This document shows positions 12,792-19,908 of a stretch of 26,161 bases of DNA, piece after piece. The stretch spans positions 1-26,161 of IMG/VR virus record IMGVR_UViG_3300009537_000149; one strand, written 5' to 3'. The translations under genes and the position numbers were made by a program. The notes beneath the pieces were generated by a model. That model was not told where the DNA came from and searched no databases. It saw nothing but the letters and a program-made list of their open reading frames with translations. How positions within the stretch are numbered: the stretch's first letter is position 1; every line of letters starts with the position of its first letter. The stretch comes from a virus.

Positions 12792-12852
12792 GTGGTTATC
12801 CCAAAAACCACTTGCCTGCATTTCGGGACTTTACGCCACAGACGAAATGCAG
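12792..12852 (+). promoter_or_regulatory. Two stem-loops in the gap before the helix-turn-helix gene
   Basis: GTGGTT (12792-12797) pairs with AACCAC (12806-12811). Next, CTGCATTTCG (12816-12825) pairs perfectly with CGAAATGCAG (12843-12852) across a 17-base loop. No T-run follows either stem. They could be leader RNA structure, or the second could be an operator for the protein encoded at 12884. Confidence 0.5.
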
Positions 12853-12883
12853 TGAATTGAGTGGCGAATCACGGAGATACAGT

Positions 12884-13123
12884 ATGACACAAAATGAAAA
12901 GCTAGTTACATATCTATCGTCGGGGCATGCCATCACTCAGGGTAAGGCTCGTAAGCTCTTTGGTATTCGTCGGCTCAGCGCCCGTATCAATGACCTGCGT
13001 ACCTCTGGGTTCTGTGTCTACACCAACACAAGGAACGGCAAGACTTCATATCGTATGGGTATGCCGTCACGCGCAATCGTCGCAGCTGCCTATCAGGTCG
13101 GCGGAAGCAACCTCTTTCGCTAA
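12884..13123 (+). CDS. Small helix-turn-helix protein
   Basis: 79 residues from ATG 12884 (MTQNEKLVTYLSSGHAITQG...), chosen for GGAGA 7 bases upstream; the frame is open further upstream but without a ribosome binding site. KLVTYLSSGHAITQGKARKLFGIRRLSARINDLRTSGFCV is a winged-helix DNA-binding pattern (helix, turn, recognition helix with RLSARINDLR), then a wing-like YTNTRNGKTSYRMG. This is like the small HTH_39-type proteins of T4-like phages of marine bacteria. It probably binds DNA as a transcription regulator; the 10-bp inverted repeat 31 bases upstream is a candidate site. Target unknown. Confidence 0.7.
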   Translation: MTQNEKLVTYLSSGHAITQGKARKLFGIRRLSARINDLRTSGFCVYTNTRNGKTSYRMGMPSRAIVAAAYQVGGSNLFR

Positions 13124-13162
13124 GAAAGCAGATAACTAGGACTAACTATTAATGGAGAAAAT

Positions 13163-13495
13163 GTGAATTATCTTGTGAGCATTTTGTTATCAGGAGTTCT
13201 TCTTTTTATTGTCTTTAGTCCTAGTTGGTTCTTTCATAAGATAGAGCGCATAATGGAAGATGTGCCATCGCAGAGGCAACCTTCTCCCAAGGCGTCAATG
13301 GTGTTTGTGGATGGGGCAACTGAGTATATCCAAGATGAAATGCGTTTGGCTGCAATCAGACGGGCGAGAGATAATGCAGTATCTCCTTGGGCTAAACAGC
13401 ATTGGGTCAATACCGAACACGCTCTGATGCGCCAATTCAAATGGCGCGTACTGGAAGAATCTGCAGGTGGGCGGTCTAGATCCTCGCGGGGCTAA
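13163..13495 (+). CDS. Hypothetical membrane-anchored protein
   Basis: 110 residues from GTG 13163, with GGAG (13154-13157) 5 bases upstream; an ATG at 13161 is followed directly by a stop and is not usable. Residues 3-24 (YLVSILLSGVLLFIVFSPSWFF) form one membrane span or uncleaved signal anchor. The rest is a soluble helical tail (YIQDEMRLAAIRRARDNA, then TEHALMRQFKWRVLEES) ending in a basic Arg/Ser stretch. Function unknown. A strong hairpin follows 18 bases after the stop. Confidence 0.65.
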   Translation: MNYLVSILLSGVLLFIVFSPSWFFHKIERIMEDVPSQRQPSPKASMVFVDGATEYIQDEMRLAAIRRARDNAVSPWAKQHWVNTEHALMRQFKWRVLEESAGGRSRSSRG

Positions 13496-13513
13496 GCCAA
13501 ACACTTGCGTAGT

Positions 13514-13541
13514 GAAGGGGGAGCCGGAAGGCTCCCCCTTC
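13514..13541 (+). terminator. Strong 12-bp hairpin ending the early accessory block
   Basis: GAAGGGGGAGCC (13514-13525) and GGCTCCCCCTTC (13530-13541) pair perfectly around a GGAA tetraloop. It lies 18 bases after the 13163 gene and before the late block. No T-run follows (CATATCC), so it is either a Rho-independent terminator of unusual form or an mRNA 3'-end stabiliser. Confidence 0.6.
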
Positions 13542-13610
13542 CATATCCCCGTATATGTAATAAAGCTGGTATTTTCACAGAATAAGTCATATATGTTGCA
13601 TTGCTGCCAT

Positions 13611-13618
13611 AATAAATA
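13611..13618 (+). promoter_or_regulatory. Late promoter at the start of the late block
   Basis: AATAAATA fits the NATAAATA form of T4-type late boxes. It lies 22 bases before the ATG at 13640 and just beyond the hairpin that closes the previous unit. Confidence 0.45.
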
Positions 13619-13639
13619 TGCTTGAACCCTTAGAGATGT

Positions 13640-15460
13640 ATGACTACTAATATTCAGAATAAGCACCTAGAACACTTAGAGGACCGATTATTAGACACCG
13701 GCACCGTTGGTGCTGAGGAGTCTATTGCCTTTCTAGAATCGGTTCACGAAATGCTCAAAGGGTCTGCGTCTGCTCCAGTCAATATAACTACAAAGTTTGA
13801 CGGTGCACCATCTTTCGTTGCCGGAATGGACCCAGAGAGAAACCGTTTCTTTGTGGCAACCAAGCACGGTGCATTTGCTAAAGATATGCAATTGTGTTTT
13901 GGTGAGACAGATTGTGAAATTGTGTATGCGGGGAAGGGAACACTCGTAGATACAATGAAATTACTTTGGAGAGAACTGTCTCCTTTAGGTATTACGGGTG
14001 TGATGCAGGGTGATGTTATGTTCACACCGACTATTAAAAAAAATCAGACTATTGATGGAAAGGACTATATAACCTTCAAGCCCAACACAATTGTCTATGC
14101 CATACCTGTAGACGACCCTTTGGCAGAGAAGATTGGTCCTGCAAAGTTGGGAGTAGTTTTTCACACCAAATATACTGGAAGCGGTGCCGTCAATCAAATG
14201 TCCGCATCCTTCAATGTTGATGTCAGTAATATAAAATCCTCAAAAACCGTTTGGGTTGAGGATGCTAGATATAAAGATTTGACAGGTAATGTCACGCTGA
14301 CATCGCAGGAAAGTGCAACTATAACTAGAAAACTGACCAGTGCTAAGTCCTCAGTTACTAGATTGAGTAGTTTTATTGAAGGCATATCTAAAGAAAAGAA
14401 AGCTCTTAGTTTGGGGGTGTTGTTCAAGAGATTTGTTAATAAGTTAATTCGCGAAAATGCATTGTCTAAAAATGACATCAATATGAAGTTCCTTCCATAT
14501 GTCATAGACCAGATTGATGCGAAGGCTTCGACAGTTTCTACGATAGCCGCAAAGACCCGTTATGAGGATATGAAGAAAGAGGTGACGGAATATTTACGAA
14601 CTCACAACACCGAACTGATGGCCCTTGTTTCTCTTTATGACGACCTGATAGATATTAAGAATTTGTTTGTTTCAAAGTTGGAGAGGGGGTCCTTGTTGAC
14701 TCTTTTTGTCGAGACTGAGGCAGGATTCCAGGTCACTGGTCCTGAAGGATTCGTTGCTATTGACAGGGCTTCTGGTAACGTGGTTAAGTTGGTCAACCGA
14801 TTGGAGTTCTCCCGACTCAACTTTAATTCGGTCAAGGACTGGAAGAAACCTGTTGAAGCCGTCGACAACACACGACCTCAAGTGTCTAAGACAATGGTTA
14901 TGACCTTTGGACGCTTTAATCCACCCACTTCTGGTCACGAACGGGTGATTAAGTTCGTCAAATCTACGGCGGATTCAAACAGAGCAGACCACGCCATCGT
15001 TATAAGTCACACACAGGATGCTAAATCTAATCCTTTGGAGGTCGGAGAGAAGCTGGCCTTTATGAAGCAAATGTTCCCTAATATAAATATAATTGCGAGT
15101 AGTCCGCTCATACCGACATTTTTCAAGTTCTTTACTAAGTTTTATGAAGAAGGATATACTGATATTATAATGGTCGTTGGGTCAGACCGAGCGGATTCAT
15201 TTAGACGAATGATAGCTGGGGTACGGGAAAAGGAGTCGTTACAGGGTGAGAGAACGCTTCTTTCTATAACGGTTCTTTCTGCAGGTGAGAGAGATCCAGA
15301 TGCTGAAGGTGTTACTGGTATATCAGGAACCAAGATGCGTGAATTTGCTAAGAAAAATGACTTTATTTCATTTCGTGCGGGGCTCCCAGATTCAACACCG
15401 AAAGAAGTGGGAAAGGAATTGTTTGTAGCACTCAAACGCAGGCTTAACATAAGGAAATGA
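13640..15460 (+). CDS. Two-domain nucleotidyltransferase: ligase-like KxDG domain plus HxGH-type cytidylyltransferase/NMNAT-like domain
   Basis: 606 residues. The N-terminal part (about 45-180) carries TKFDGAPSFVAG (Lys52, motif I KxDG of covalent nucleotidyltransferases), VATKHGAF, GVMQGDVMFTP and ITFKPNTIVY, the order expected of motifs I to V in RNA/DNA ligases. The C-terminal part (about 418-600) has TFGRFNPPTSGH (422-433; GRFxPxxxGH, the HxGH nucleotide-binding signature), MVVGSDRADSF and GISGTKMR (560-567, the ISxTxxR motif) of adenylyl/cytidylyltransferases such as NMNAT. A helical linker lies between. The natural substrate is unknown; NAD or RNA-end metabolism is plausible. Homologues of the whole protein exist in T4-like aquatic phages, to my recollection without a known role. 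The ribosome binding site is weak (TAGAG). Confidence 0.7.
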   Translation: MTTNIQNKHLEHLEDRLLDTGTVGAEESIAFLESVHEMLKGSASAPVNITTKFDGAPSFVAGMDPERNRFFVATKHGAFAKDMQLCFGETDCEIVYAGKGTLVDTMKLLWRELSPLGITGVMQGDVMFTPTIKKNQTIDGKDYITFKPNTIVYAIPVDDPLAEKIGPAKLGVVFHTKYTGSGAVNQMSASFNVDVSNIKSSKTVWVEDARYKDLTGNVTLTSQESATITRKLTSAKSSVTRLSSFIEGISKEKKALSLGVLFKRFVNKLIRENALSKNDINMKFLPYVIDQIDAKASTVSTIAAKTRYEDMKKEVTEYLRTHNTELMALVSLYDDLIDIKNLFVSKLERGSLLTLFVETEAGFQVTGPEGFVAIDRASGNVVKLVNRLEFSRLNFNSVKDWKKPVEAVDNTRPQVSKTMVMTFGRFNPPTSGHERVIKFVKSTADSNRADHAIVISHTQDAKSNPLEVGEKLAFMKQMFPNINIIASSPLIPTFFKFFTKFYEEGYTDIIMVVGSDRADSFRRMIAGVREKESLQGERTLLSITVLSAGERDPDAEGVTGISGTKMREFAKKNDFISFRAGLPDSTPKEVGKELFVALKRRLNIRK

Positions 15461-15461
15461 T

Positions 15462-15821
15462 ATGACAGAAGAAAAGGAAGAAGAAAATCTGACAGTTGGG
15501 AGGTTCTTATACCGACTGTTCTTTACGCGGTCAGATGATTTGGATTTGTTACAGGTGATGTTTCTTGCGTCTATTGCGTTTTTCTTTGTTGCGTTCAGTT
15601 TTGCTGGTATGGGGACTTGGACTGTCACATCCGATGCGTGGGAAATATTCAAATGGGTGTTCAGCATATTAGCAATAACAGGGATTCCCAGCACACTGGC
15701 TGTGTTAGTCGCACGAACAGTTACTACCAAATACAAGTTCAAGGCAGATATGATAACTTCTGCTGCGGAGAGGGATGAAGATGCTACCGAGCACCAACAG
15801 TTACTTTTGGAGGACCTATAA
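15462..15821 (+). CDS. Two-span membrane protein, putative holin
   Basis: 119 residues with a charged N-terminus (MTEEKEEENLTVGRF), two hydrophobic segments (VMFLASIAFFFVAFSFAGM at about 32-50 and FKWVFSILAITGIPSTLAVLV at about 63-84) and a charged C-terminal tail. Size, topology and position directly before an amidase endolysin fit a holin, which would permeabilise the inner membrane to release the endolysin. No family signature is visible, so the call depends on topology and context. It starts just after the previous stop and is followed directly by the endolysin gene. Confidence 0.55.
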   Translation: MTEEKEEENLTVGRFLYRLFFTRSDDLDLLQVMFLASIAFFFVAFSFAGMGTWTVTSDAWEIFKWVFSILAITGIPSTLAVLVARTVTTKYKFKADMITSAAERDEDATEHQQLLLEDL

Positions 15822-15822
15822 A

Positions 15823-16506
15823 ATGAAGTCTGTTTTAGAGCGAATACGTTTAGTTGATTTTCCTGACGACCAGTATTTCAAGGAAGACACCCCCAAGAAA
15901 CAGATTTATCTGCATCACACTGCAGGCAATTCTTCACCGTATCAGGTAGTTGACTATTGGACGGGTACCCCCGATAGAATTGCAACGTCTATCATTATTG
16001 GCGGTGCTCCCCCCAAAGGAGTTACTTCTTGGTATGATGGGCAGATTGTTCAGGCATTTTCTAGTCGGTATTGGGGCTACCATCTTGGGGTCAAGCAAGC
16101 GACAATCCCCGCGGGTGGACCGAGTTCAGTAGACCTTCAGAAGCATTCTATCGGAATTGAAATTTGTAATTGGGGATGGGTAACAAAACAGACAGACGGG
16201 TCATTTAAGAACTATGTCAACAGAATGGTTTCTGAGAAGGAAGTTATTGAGTTGGCTGCACCATATAGAGGTTATAAGTACTGGCATTCATATACCGATG
16301 CTCAAATTCAGTCCACACGGGATTTGCTTGTCCTGCTATGTGCCAAATGGAACATCCCCAAAGAATTCAAAGGTATGGGAATGTTTGATATTAACACAGA
16401 TGCATTGATGGGCAAACCGGGAATTTGGTCGCACACTTCAGTTAGAAGCGACAAGGTGGATGTTTACCCACATCCGAAGTTAGTGCAAATGCTCAAATCT
16501 TTATAG
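15823..16506 (+). CDS. N-acetylmuramoyl-L-alanine amidase endolysin (Amidase_2/PGRP fold)
   Basis: 227 residues from ATG 15823, chosen because GGAGGA (15809-15814) is 8 bases upstream; a longer frame from 15775 would overlap the previous gene. IYLHHTAGNSS (first zinc His), SWYDGQIVQAFSSRYWGYHLG, SIGIEICNWG and, near the end, GIWSHTSVRSDKVDVYPHP (second His and Lys/Asp region) are the layout of type-2 amidases such as T7 lysozyme. It would cleave the amide between MurNAc and L-Ala in peptidoglycan. There is no signal peptide, so export needs the holin. It is followed 10 bases later by a membrane coiled-coil gene. Confidence 0.92.
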   Translation: MKSVLERIRLVDFPDDQYFKEDTPKKQIYLHHTAGNSSPYQVVDYWTGTPDRIATSIIIGGAPPKGVTSWYDGQIVQAFSSRYWGYHLGVKQATIPAGGPSSVDLQKHSIGIEICNWGWVTKQTDGSFKNYVNRMVSEKEVIELAAPYRGYKYWHSYTDAQIQSTRDLLVLLCAKWNIPKEFKGMGMFDINTDALMGKPGIWSHTSVRSDKVDVYPHPKLVQMLKSL

Positions 16507-16516
16507 GAGATGTATT

Positions 16517-17203
16517 ATGCGTAAATTTTTTGATAGTCTAGGTGAGGTAGTAGATTCCTTTGCTCCTATGATTAAAATTATCCTGTTTATTCTCGGCACG
16601 ATGATTGTTCTGAACTTTATGTCGGAATGGAGATTGCAGTCTGAGCGTGAGCGGTTTGATGAAGCATATCGGACATACCAACTGCAATCTCAGAGAGCAT
16701 TGAAATATAGTGACAGCCTTTTGAAAGAAATTGCGATGCGTGAAGCAAAGGTTGTCGTCGCAGTGAAGAAGGCCGATAGTGTGCAGACCCGATTGCAGGT
16801 TCTTGAACGTACACGCCCCACAACAGCAACATTGAACATTCTTAGGTCGTCAATTGATAGCCTAAAAAATACATTAACCGATAGTGTTGAGATGGCACGA
16901 ATTGTTATCCCTGCTCAGGACACTTTGATTTCCATTCAGAGAGTAACCATTGGCAATCTTAACGAATCTGTATCGTTGCTTAAAGTTGAAACTACGTTTT
17001 TGAGAACTGCAATCGGTGAGCAAAGATTGATTATAGAAGACGTGACCCTCACTGCTGATAGCCTTCGCAAAGTCGTTGTCAATATGCCGAAACCACCAAA
17101 GAAGGAAAGATTATTGGGATTCATCCCATTACCTAGTAGGACTGCTTCGTTTTTACTTGGGGCAGCCACCACAACTATTGTTGTAGGAGTTCTATCAAAA
17201 TGA
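16517..17203 (+). CDS. Membrane coiled-coil protein, spanin-like position
   Basis: 228 residues. An N-terminal membrane span (MIKIILFILGTMIVLNFM, about 18-35) leads into a long heptad-rich helical region (about 36-190; many Leu/Ile/Val repeats with Asp-Ser-Leu). A C-terminal hydrophobic segment follows (TASFLLGAATTTIVVGVL) after the basic-proline linker PKPPKKE. It is next to the endolysin with AGGAG before the ATG. Spanins that disrupt the outer membrane have coiled coils with membrane anchors at one or both ends, and no separate lipoprotein gene is nearby. However, no lipobox is visible and N-terminal plus C-terminal spans are unusual, so this remains a positional suggestion. Confidence 0.55.
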   Translation: MRKFFDSLGEVVDSFAPMIKIILFILGTMIVLNFMSEWRLQSERERFDEAYRTYQLQSQRALKYSDSLLKEIAMREAKVVVAVKKADSVQTRLQVLERTRPTTATLNILRSSIDSLKNTLTDSVEMARIVIPAQDTLISIQRVTIGNLNESVSLLKVETTFLRTAIGEQRLIIEDVTLTADSLRKVVVNMPKPPKKERLLGFIPLPSRTASFLLGAATTTIVVGVLSK

Positions 17204-17796
17204 AGGACAAAAACGAATGGGGGACGCCTGAGTTGACTAAGAAGTATATCAAGGCTACCCCTGGCCAGGGCAAGAAGTGCCTAAAATTTGAGGAGTTTAT
17301 CGACAGTCCTGAAGTTAAGTTATATGAAATGGACCCAAATGAGATTACCGAAGATGAACTGGAGCAACAGGTCACAGAAGATATTGAAGCCTTAGACTGG
17401 CCCGATGTTGTAGACCTCTATGACGAGGATGAACTGATTTATGAGGACGAAGATTTGGCCGAAGCCGGTCTCACAGTTATGGGACGAATCAAAAAGAGAT
17501 TTTCGGCCATCCGAACTAAGAAGCGGCGTCAGGTTGCTAAGGGCATCGCACTCCGTCGGGTATCCTCTCCAAAGGTCTTAAAGAAGCGAGCTAAGTTGGC
17601 TGCTCGGCGCCTTGCTTATAAGAGAATTCTTCGTGGCCGCGACAAGAGCAAAATGTCTCCTGCCGAGAAGAAGCGATATGAGGAAAGAGTCAAGTTTTTC
17701 TCCCAATTTGTCGGTCGTATGGCAATCAGATTGCAGCCGAAATTGAGAGCAGTTGAGATTAAACGCATCAAGAGAAAGCGCGGGATTAAGAAATAA
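17200..17796 (+). CDS. Conserved hypothetical protein, acidic N half and very basic C half
   Basis: 198 residues, overlapping the preceding gene by 4 bases (ATGA). Residues 1-90 are acidic (EITEDELEQQVTEDIEAL..., DLYDEDELIYEDEDLAEAG). Residues 95-198 are extremely Lys/Arg-rich helices (MGRIKKRFSAIRTKKRRQVAKG, LKKRAKLAARRLAYKRILRG, then MSPAEKKRYEERV). This C-terminal type (repeated RLAxKRxxRGRDKSxMSxAEK) recurs in proteins of T4-like phages of marine bacteria, whose role I cannot state. DNA or capsid-interior binding is an inference from charge. A late box follows at 17810. Confidence 0.7.
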   Translation: MKDKNEWGTPELTKKYIKATPGQGKKCLKFEEFIDSPEVKLYEMDPNEITEDELEQQVTEDIEALDWPDVVDLYDEDELIYEDEDLAEAGLTVMGRIKKRFSAIRTKKRRQVAKGIALRRVSSPKVLKKRAKLAARRLAYKRILRGRDKSKMSPAEKKRYEERVKFFSQFVGRMAIRLQPKLRAVEIKRIKRKRGIKK

Positions 17797-17809
17797 AGAA
17801 CATACTTCT

Positions 17810-17817
17810 TATAAATA
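17810..17817 (+). promoter_or_regulatory. Late promoter for the 17842 structural-gene run
   Basis: An exact TATAAATA in the 45-base gap, 24 bases before the ATG at 17842; the transcript would start near 17824. Confidence 0.6.
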
Positions 17818-17841
17818 CAACAGTAAACATACGGAGATGAT

Positions 17842-18243
17842 ATGGGGAAAGTAACTGAAGGCCGCGATATGAAACGGTTCGAACTGCTCGTTCGGATGGG
17901 ACTTCTTCCGATTGAGCGTATTCCTATTCTCAGACGAGCCTTTTCTAATCTAGACCGAGATAAGTTACCGACTCCACTTGAAAGAGATTCAATCTTTGAG
18001 CTAGTAGATGCTCTGATGATGATTGTTTTGGGTGACCCCACAATATTTCAACGAGTTCGGTCAGACCTGTCTTCCAAGAAATTTCCTCTTAAAAAGACAG
18101 GGGCTAAGAAAATGCCATATCGTGAAGCTATTGAATGCGGTCTAGTAAGGTACAAATATGAATCTCTTAGGGACATTCCCAACGAACAACTCAAAGAATT
18201 TTTTCAATACGTCGATTCACTTAATTCCGAAGAAAAGGAGTAA
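17842..18243 (+). CDS. Conserved hypothetical protein in the late block
   Basis: 133 residues with a GGAGATGAT leader before the ATG. It is helical: MKRFELLVRMGLLPIERIPILRRAF, then LPTPLERDSIFELVDALMMIVLGDPTIFQRV, then a basic loop (KKFPLKKTGAKKMPYREA) and an acidic C-terminus. It resembles an uncharacterised family in T4-like phages found beside small virion genes. It is the first gene after a late promoter and 5 bases before the Ig-like gene, so a virion or assembly role is likely but not shown. Confidence 0.65.
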   Translation: MGKVTEGRDMKRFELLVRMGLLPIERIPILRRAFSNLDRDKLPTPLERDSIFELVDALMMIVLGDPTIFQRVRSDLSSKKFPLKKTGAKKMPYREAIECGLVRYKYESLRDIPNEQLKEFFQYVDSLNSEEKE

Positions 18244-18248
18244 TACTT

Positions 18249-19067
18249 ATGTCTGGATGGTCAAGAACAGTCAAGCCTAGTGCTGACACAACAAAAGAAC
18301 CAAGCGATATCTACGGAGTAGATGCGGCTGAAGTTGTCGCTACTCCCGGATTAACACAGCCGGGCTGGGCACACCGGCGCACTATCGGTAGCCGAGTCGT
18401 TTGGGAGACACTTGTAGCGATGAAGCAAGCACCTGCTGAGGATAATGCAGATGACTCAGTTCTCCCAGATGTGCTTTTCAATTTCACACACCCCGTAGCA
18501 TCTACAGTTATTGCTAACGAGGGAACAACTTTCTCAGTTGTTGCATCAACAACTCCATCGGTTGCGGTCACATACAAGTGGGAAGCAAGCGATACCGAAA
18601 CAGGAACATTCACTCCGGTTGACAACGGCGCAGTTTACTCAGGAACCACAACTGCAACTATTACTGTTATTGGGACAGGAACACTAACTGCAGGAAAGTG
18701 GTTCCGTTGCTTAGTTTCAACAGCCGCGTCTGGAGCTAAGGCTTCTAATGCAGCCAAGTTAACAGTAACGGCTCCAGTAGTCACGATTACATTACAGCCG
18801 CTACCACAGACTGTGACAGCGCCGGATCCAGCTACGTTCATTGCGGCAGGATCAGTCACTGGTTCGGGCAACACACCAACATATCAGTGGCAGGTTTCTG
18901 ATGGTGGAGCATTTGCCAATATCATCGGTGCAACATCGGCAACGTTGGTAGTTGATCCTACAACAGGTCTTGACGGAAATCTCTATCGGGTGTCAGTAGA
19001 AAGCACACCTGGCATTGCAACCCCTGTTATTTCTGACGAAGTATTGCTGACAGTTAACCCGTCATAA
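18249..19067 (+). CDS. Virion protein with Ig-like domains
   Basis: 272 residues, with AAGGAG (18235-18240) 8 bases before the ATG. The N-terminal ~60 residues (MSGWSRTVKPSA...GWAHRRTIGSRVVWETLVAMK) resemble the head of small structural proteins in T4-like aquatic phages. Two Ig-like beta-sandwich repeats follow: about 80-175 (VIANEGTTFSVVASTTPSVAVTYKWEAS...KWFRCLVST...NAAKLTVT) and about 178-271 (ITLQPLPQTVTAPDPATFIAAGS...YQWQVSDGGAFANIIGATSATL...YRVSVES...LLTVNP). Such domains decorate capsids or tails and may bind cell-surface sugars. It is rich in Thr, Ser, Val and Ala and low in Cys. It is one base from the next gene. Confidence 0.8.
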   Translation: MSGWSRTVKPSADTTKEPSDIYGVDAAEVVATPGLTQPGWAHRRTIGSRVVWETLVAMKQAPAEDNADDSVLPDVLFNFTHPVASTVIANEGTTFSVVASTTPSVAVTYKWEASDTETGTFTPVDNGAVYSGTTTATITVIGTGTLTAGKWFRCLVSTAASGAKASNAAKLTVTAPVVTITLQPLPQTVTAPDPATFIAAGSVTGSGNTPTYQWQVSDGGAFANIIGATSATLVVDPTTGLDGNLYRVSVESTPGIATPVISDEVLLTVNPS

Positions 19068-19068
19068 T

Positions 19069-19509
19069 ATGGCAGACAGCAAGGTTACTGAACTGACTTC
19101 GGCTACGTCCGCAAATCCTGCGGACGTAGTTTACCTGGTACAAGGTAGCAATGACAGAAAGTTGACCATTGCTACCTTGTTCTCTGCCATAAATACACCA
19201 TTAAAAACCGGTGGGGTTGTTGCATTGGGTGGTACTCCTCAGGTACTACTTGGCAGCGGGACTATTAATGCTACAACGGTTACGACACTTTTAGATAACA
19301 CGGGGCCATCAGATTTGACCCTGGCTGCAGGTACACTCCAGGGACAAATCAAGATTGTCATTATGAGAGATTATAATGGTATTGCTGTTATTGAAAGTAG
19401 TCCGATTAATGAGCAGATTACCTTTGATTTGCAGGACCAAGCAGTTCTCCTAGTTTGGATTGGGACCAAGTGGTACATTTTGGGAGGCACCGCAACAATC
19501 GCATTCTAA
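19069..19509 (+). CDS. Putative virion structural protein
   Basis: 146 residues. The N-terminal MADSKVTELTSATSANPADVVYLVQGSNDRKLTIATLF is the pattern common in tail or head-fibre-associated phage proteins (ADxKxTxLTxxTxPxxxDVxxxV...KKxTxxxL), and a beta-rich body ends in LVWIGTKWYILGGTATIAF. It is probably a fibre or decoration component of the late block. No Shine-Dalgarno is seen; translation may be coupled to the gene one base upstream. Its codons 12-38 contain two perfect tandem inverted repeats that are unexpected in coding DNA. Confidence 0.7.
   Translation: MADSKVTELTSATSANPADVVYLVQGSNDRKLTIATLFSAINTPLKTGGVVALGGTPQVLLGSGTINATTVTTLLDNTGPSDLTLAAGTLQGQIKIVIMRDYNGIAVIESSPINEQITFDLQDQAVLLVWIGTKWYILGGTATIAF
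19103..19180 (+). repeat. Two tandem perfect inverted repeats inside the 19069 coding sequence
   Basis: CTACGTCCGCA (19103-19113) pairs with TGCGGACGTAG (19119-19129) across 5 bases. Ten bases later, ACAAGGTAGCAATG (19140-19153) pairs with CATTGCTACCTTGT (19167-19180) across 13 bases. Both stems are perfect (11 and 14 bp). A late-box-like CATAAATA follows at 19188-19195. Confidence 0.8.
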
Positions 19510-19524
19510 CCCTAATCTAATATT

Positions 19525-19908
19525 ATGAGAGCAGATGAACTTACGCAGGAGACGGTACATTTCTTTGCAATAAAACATTACATTGACCCCGATTGTCTTG
19601 GGGTCAAAGAATATGAGAATGATGTTAAGAGGTTCAAGTATGTTAAGCGTTTGTTGAGAAAGTATGAAAAAACAAAAATATTGTCTGAACGCTTGCTCCT
19701 AAACCATTTGATACTATTACATAACGTTTTTGGTGTTGCTCTTTTGCCATTGTTGTTCTACAAGATTGAAAGAAGTTACTGGCCACAACTCAAAACTTTT
19801 CTGGTGTTTCTGAATTATCTACCAGTTCATTATCAGGTTACCAAAGATGTTAATGAACTAGATATTTCGCTTGATGATGACATTATCAAAATCCTGAGGA
19901 AAATATGA
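19525..19908 (+). CDS. Conserved hypothetical protein of the late block
   Basis: 127 residues starting MRADELTQETVHFFAIKHYIDPDCLG. It is helical, with KYVKRLLRKYEKTKILSERLLLNHLILLHNVFG, then LLPLLFYKIERSYWPQLKTFLVFLNYLP, and an acidic C-terminus ending IIKILRKI. It matches a family I recall from T4-like phages of cyanobacteria and marine bacteria, without an assigned role. There is a moderately hydrophobic stretch but no convincing membrane span. No Shine-Dalgarno is seen. It overlaps the next gene by 4 bases (ATGA). Confidence 0.7.
   Translation: MRADELTQETVHFFAIKHYIDPDCLGVKEYENDVKRFKYVKRLLRKYEKTKILSERLLLNHLILLHNVFGVALLPLLFYKIERSYWPQLKTFLVFLNYLPVHYQVTKDVNELDISLDDDIIKILRKI

Noticed and set aside
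15082-15089. TATAAATA late box inside the nucleotidyltransferase gene
   Set aside because: It is within coding sequence (encoding part of NINIIA), and the next gene start is ~370 bases away; AT-rich codons give this by chance.
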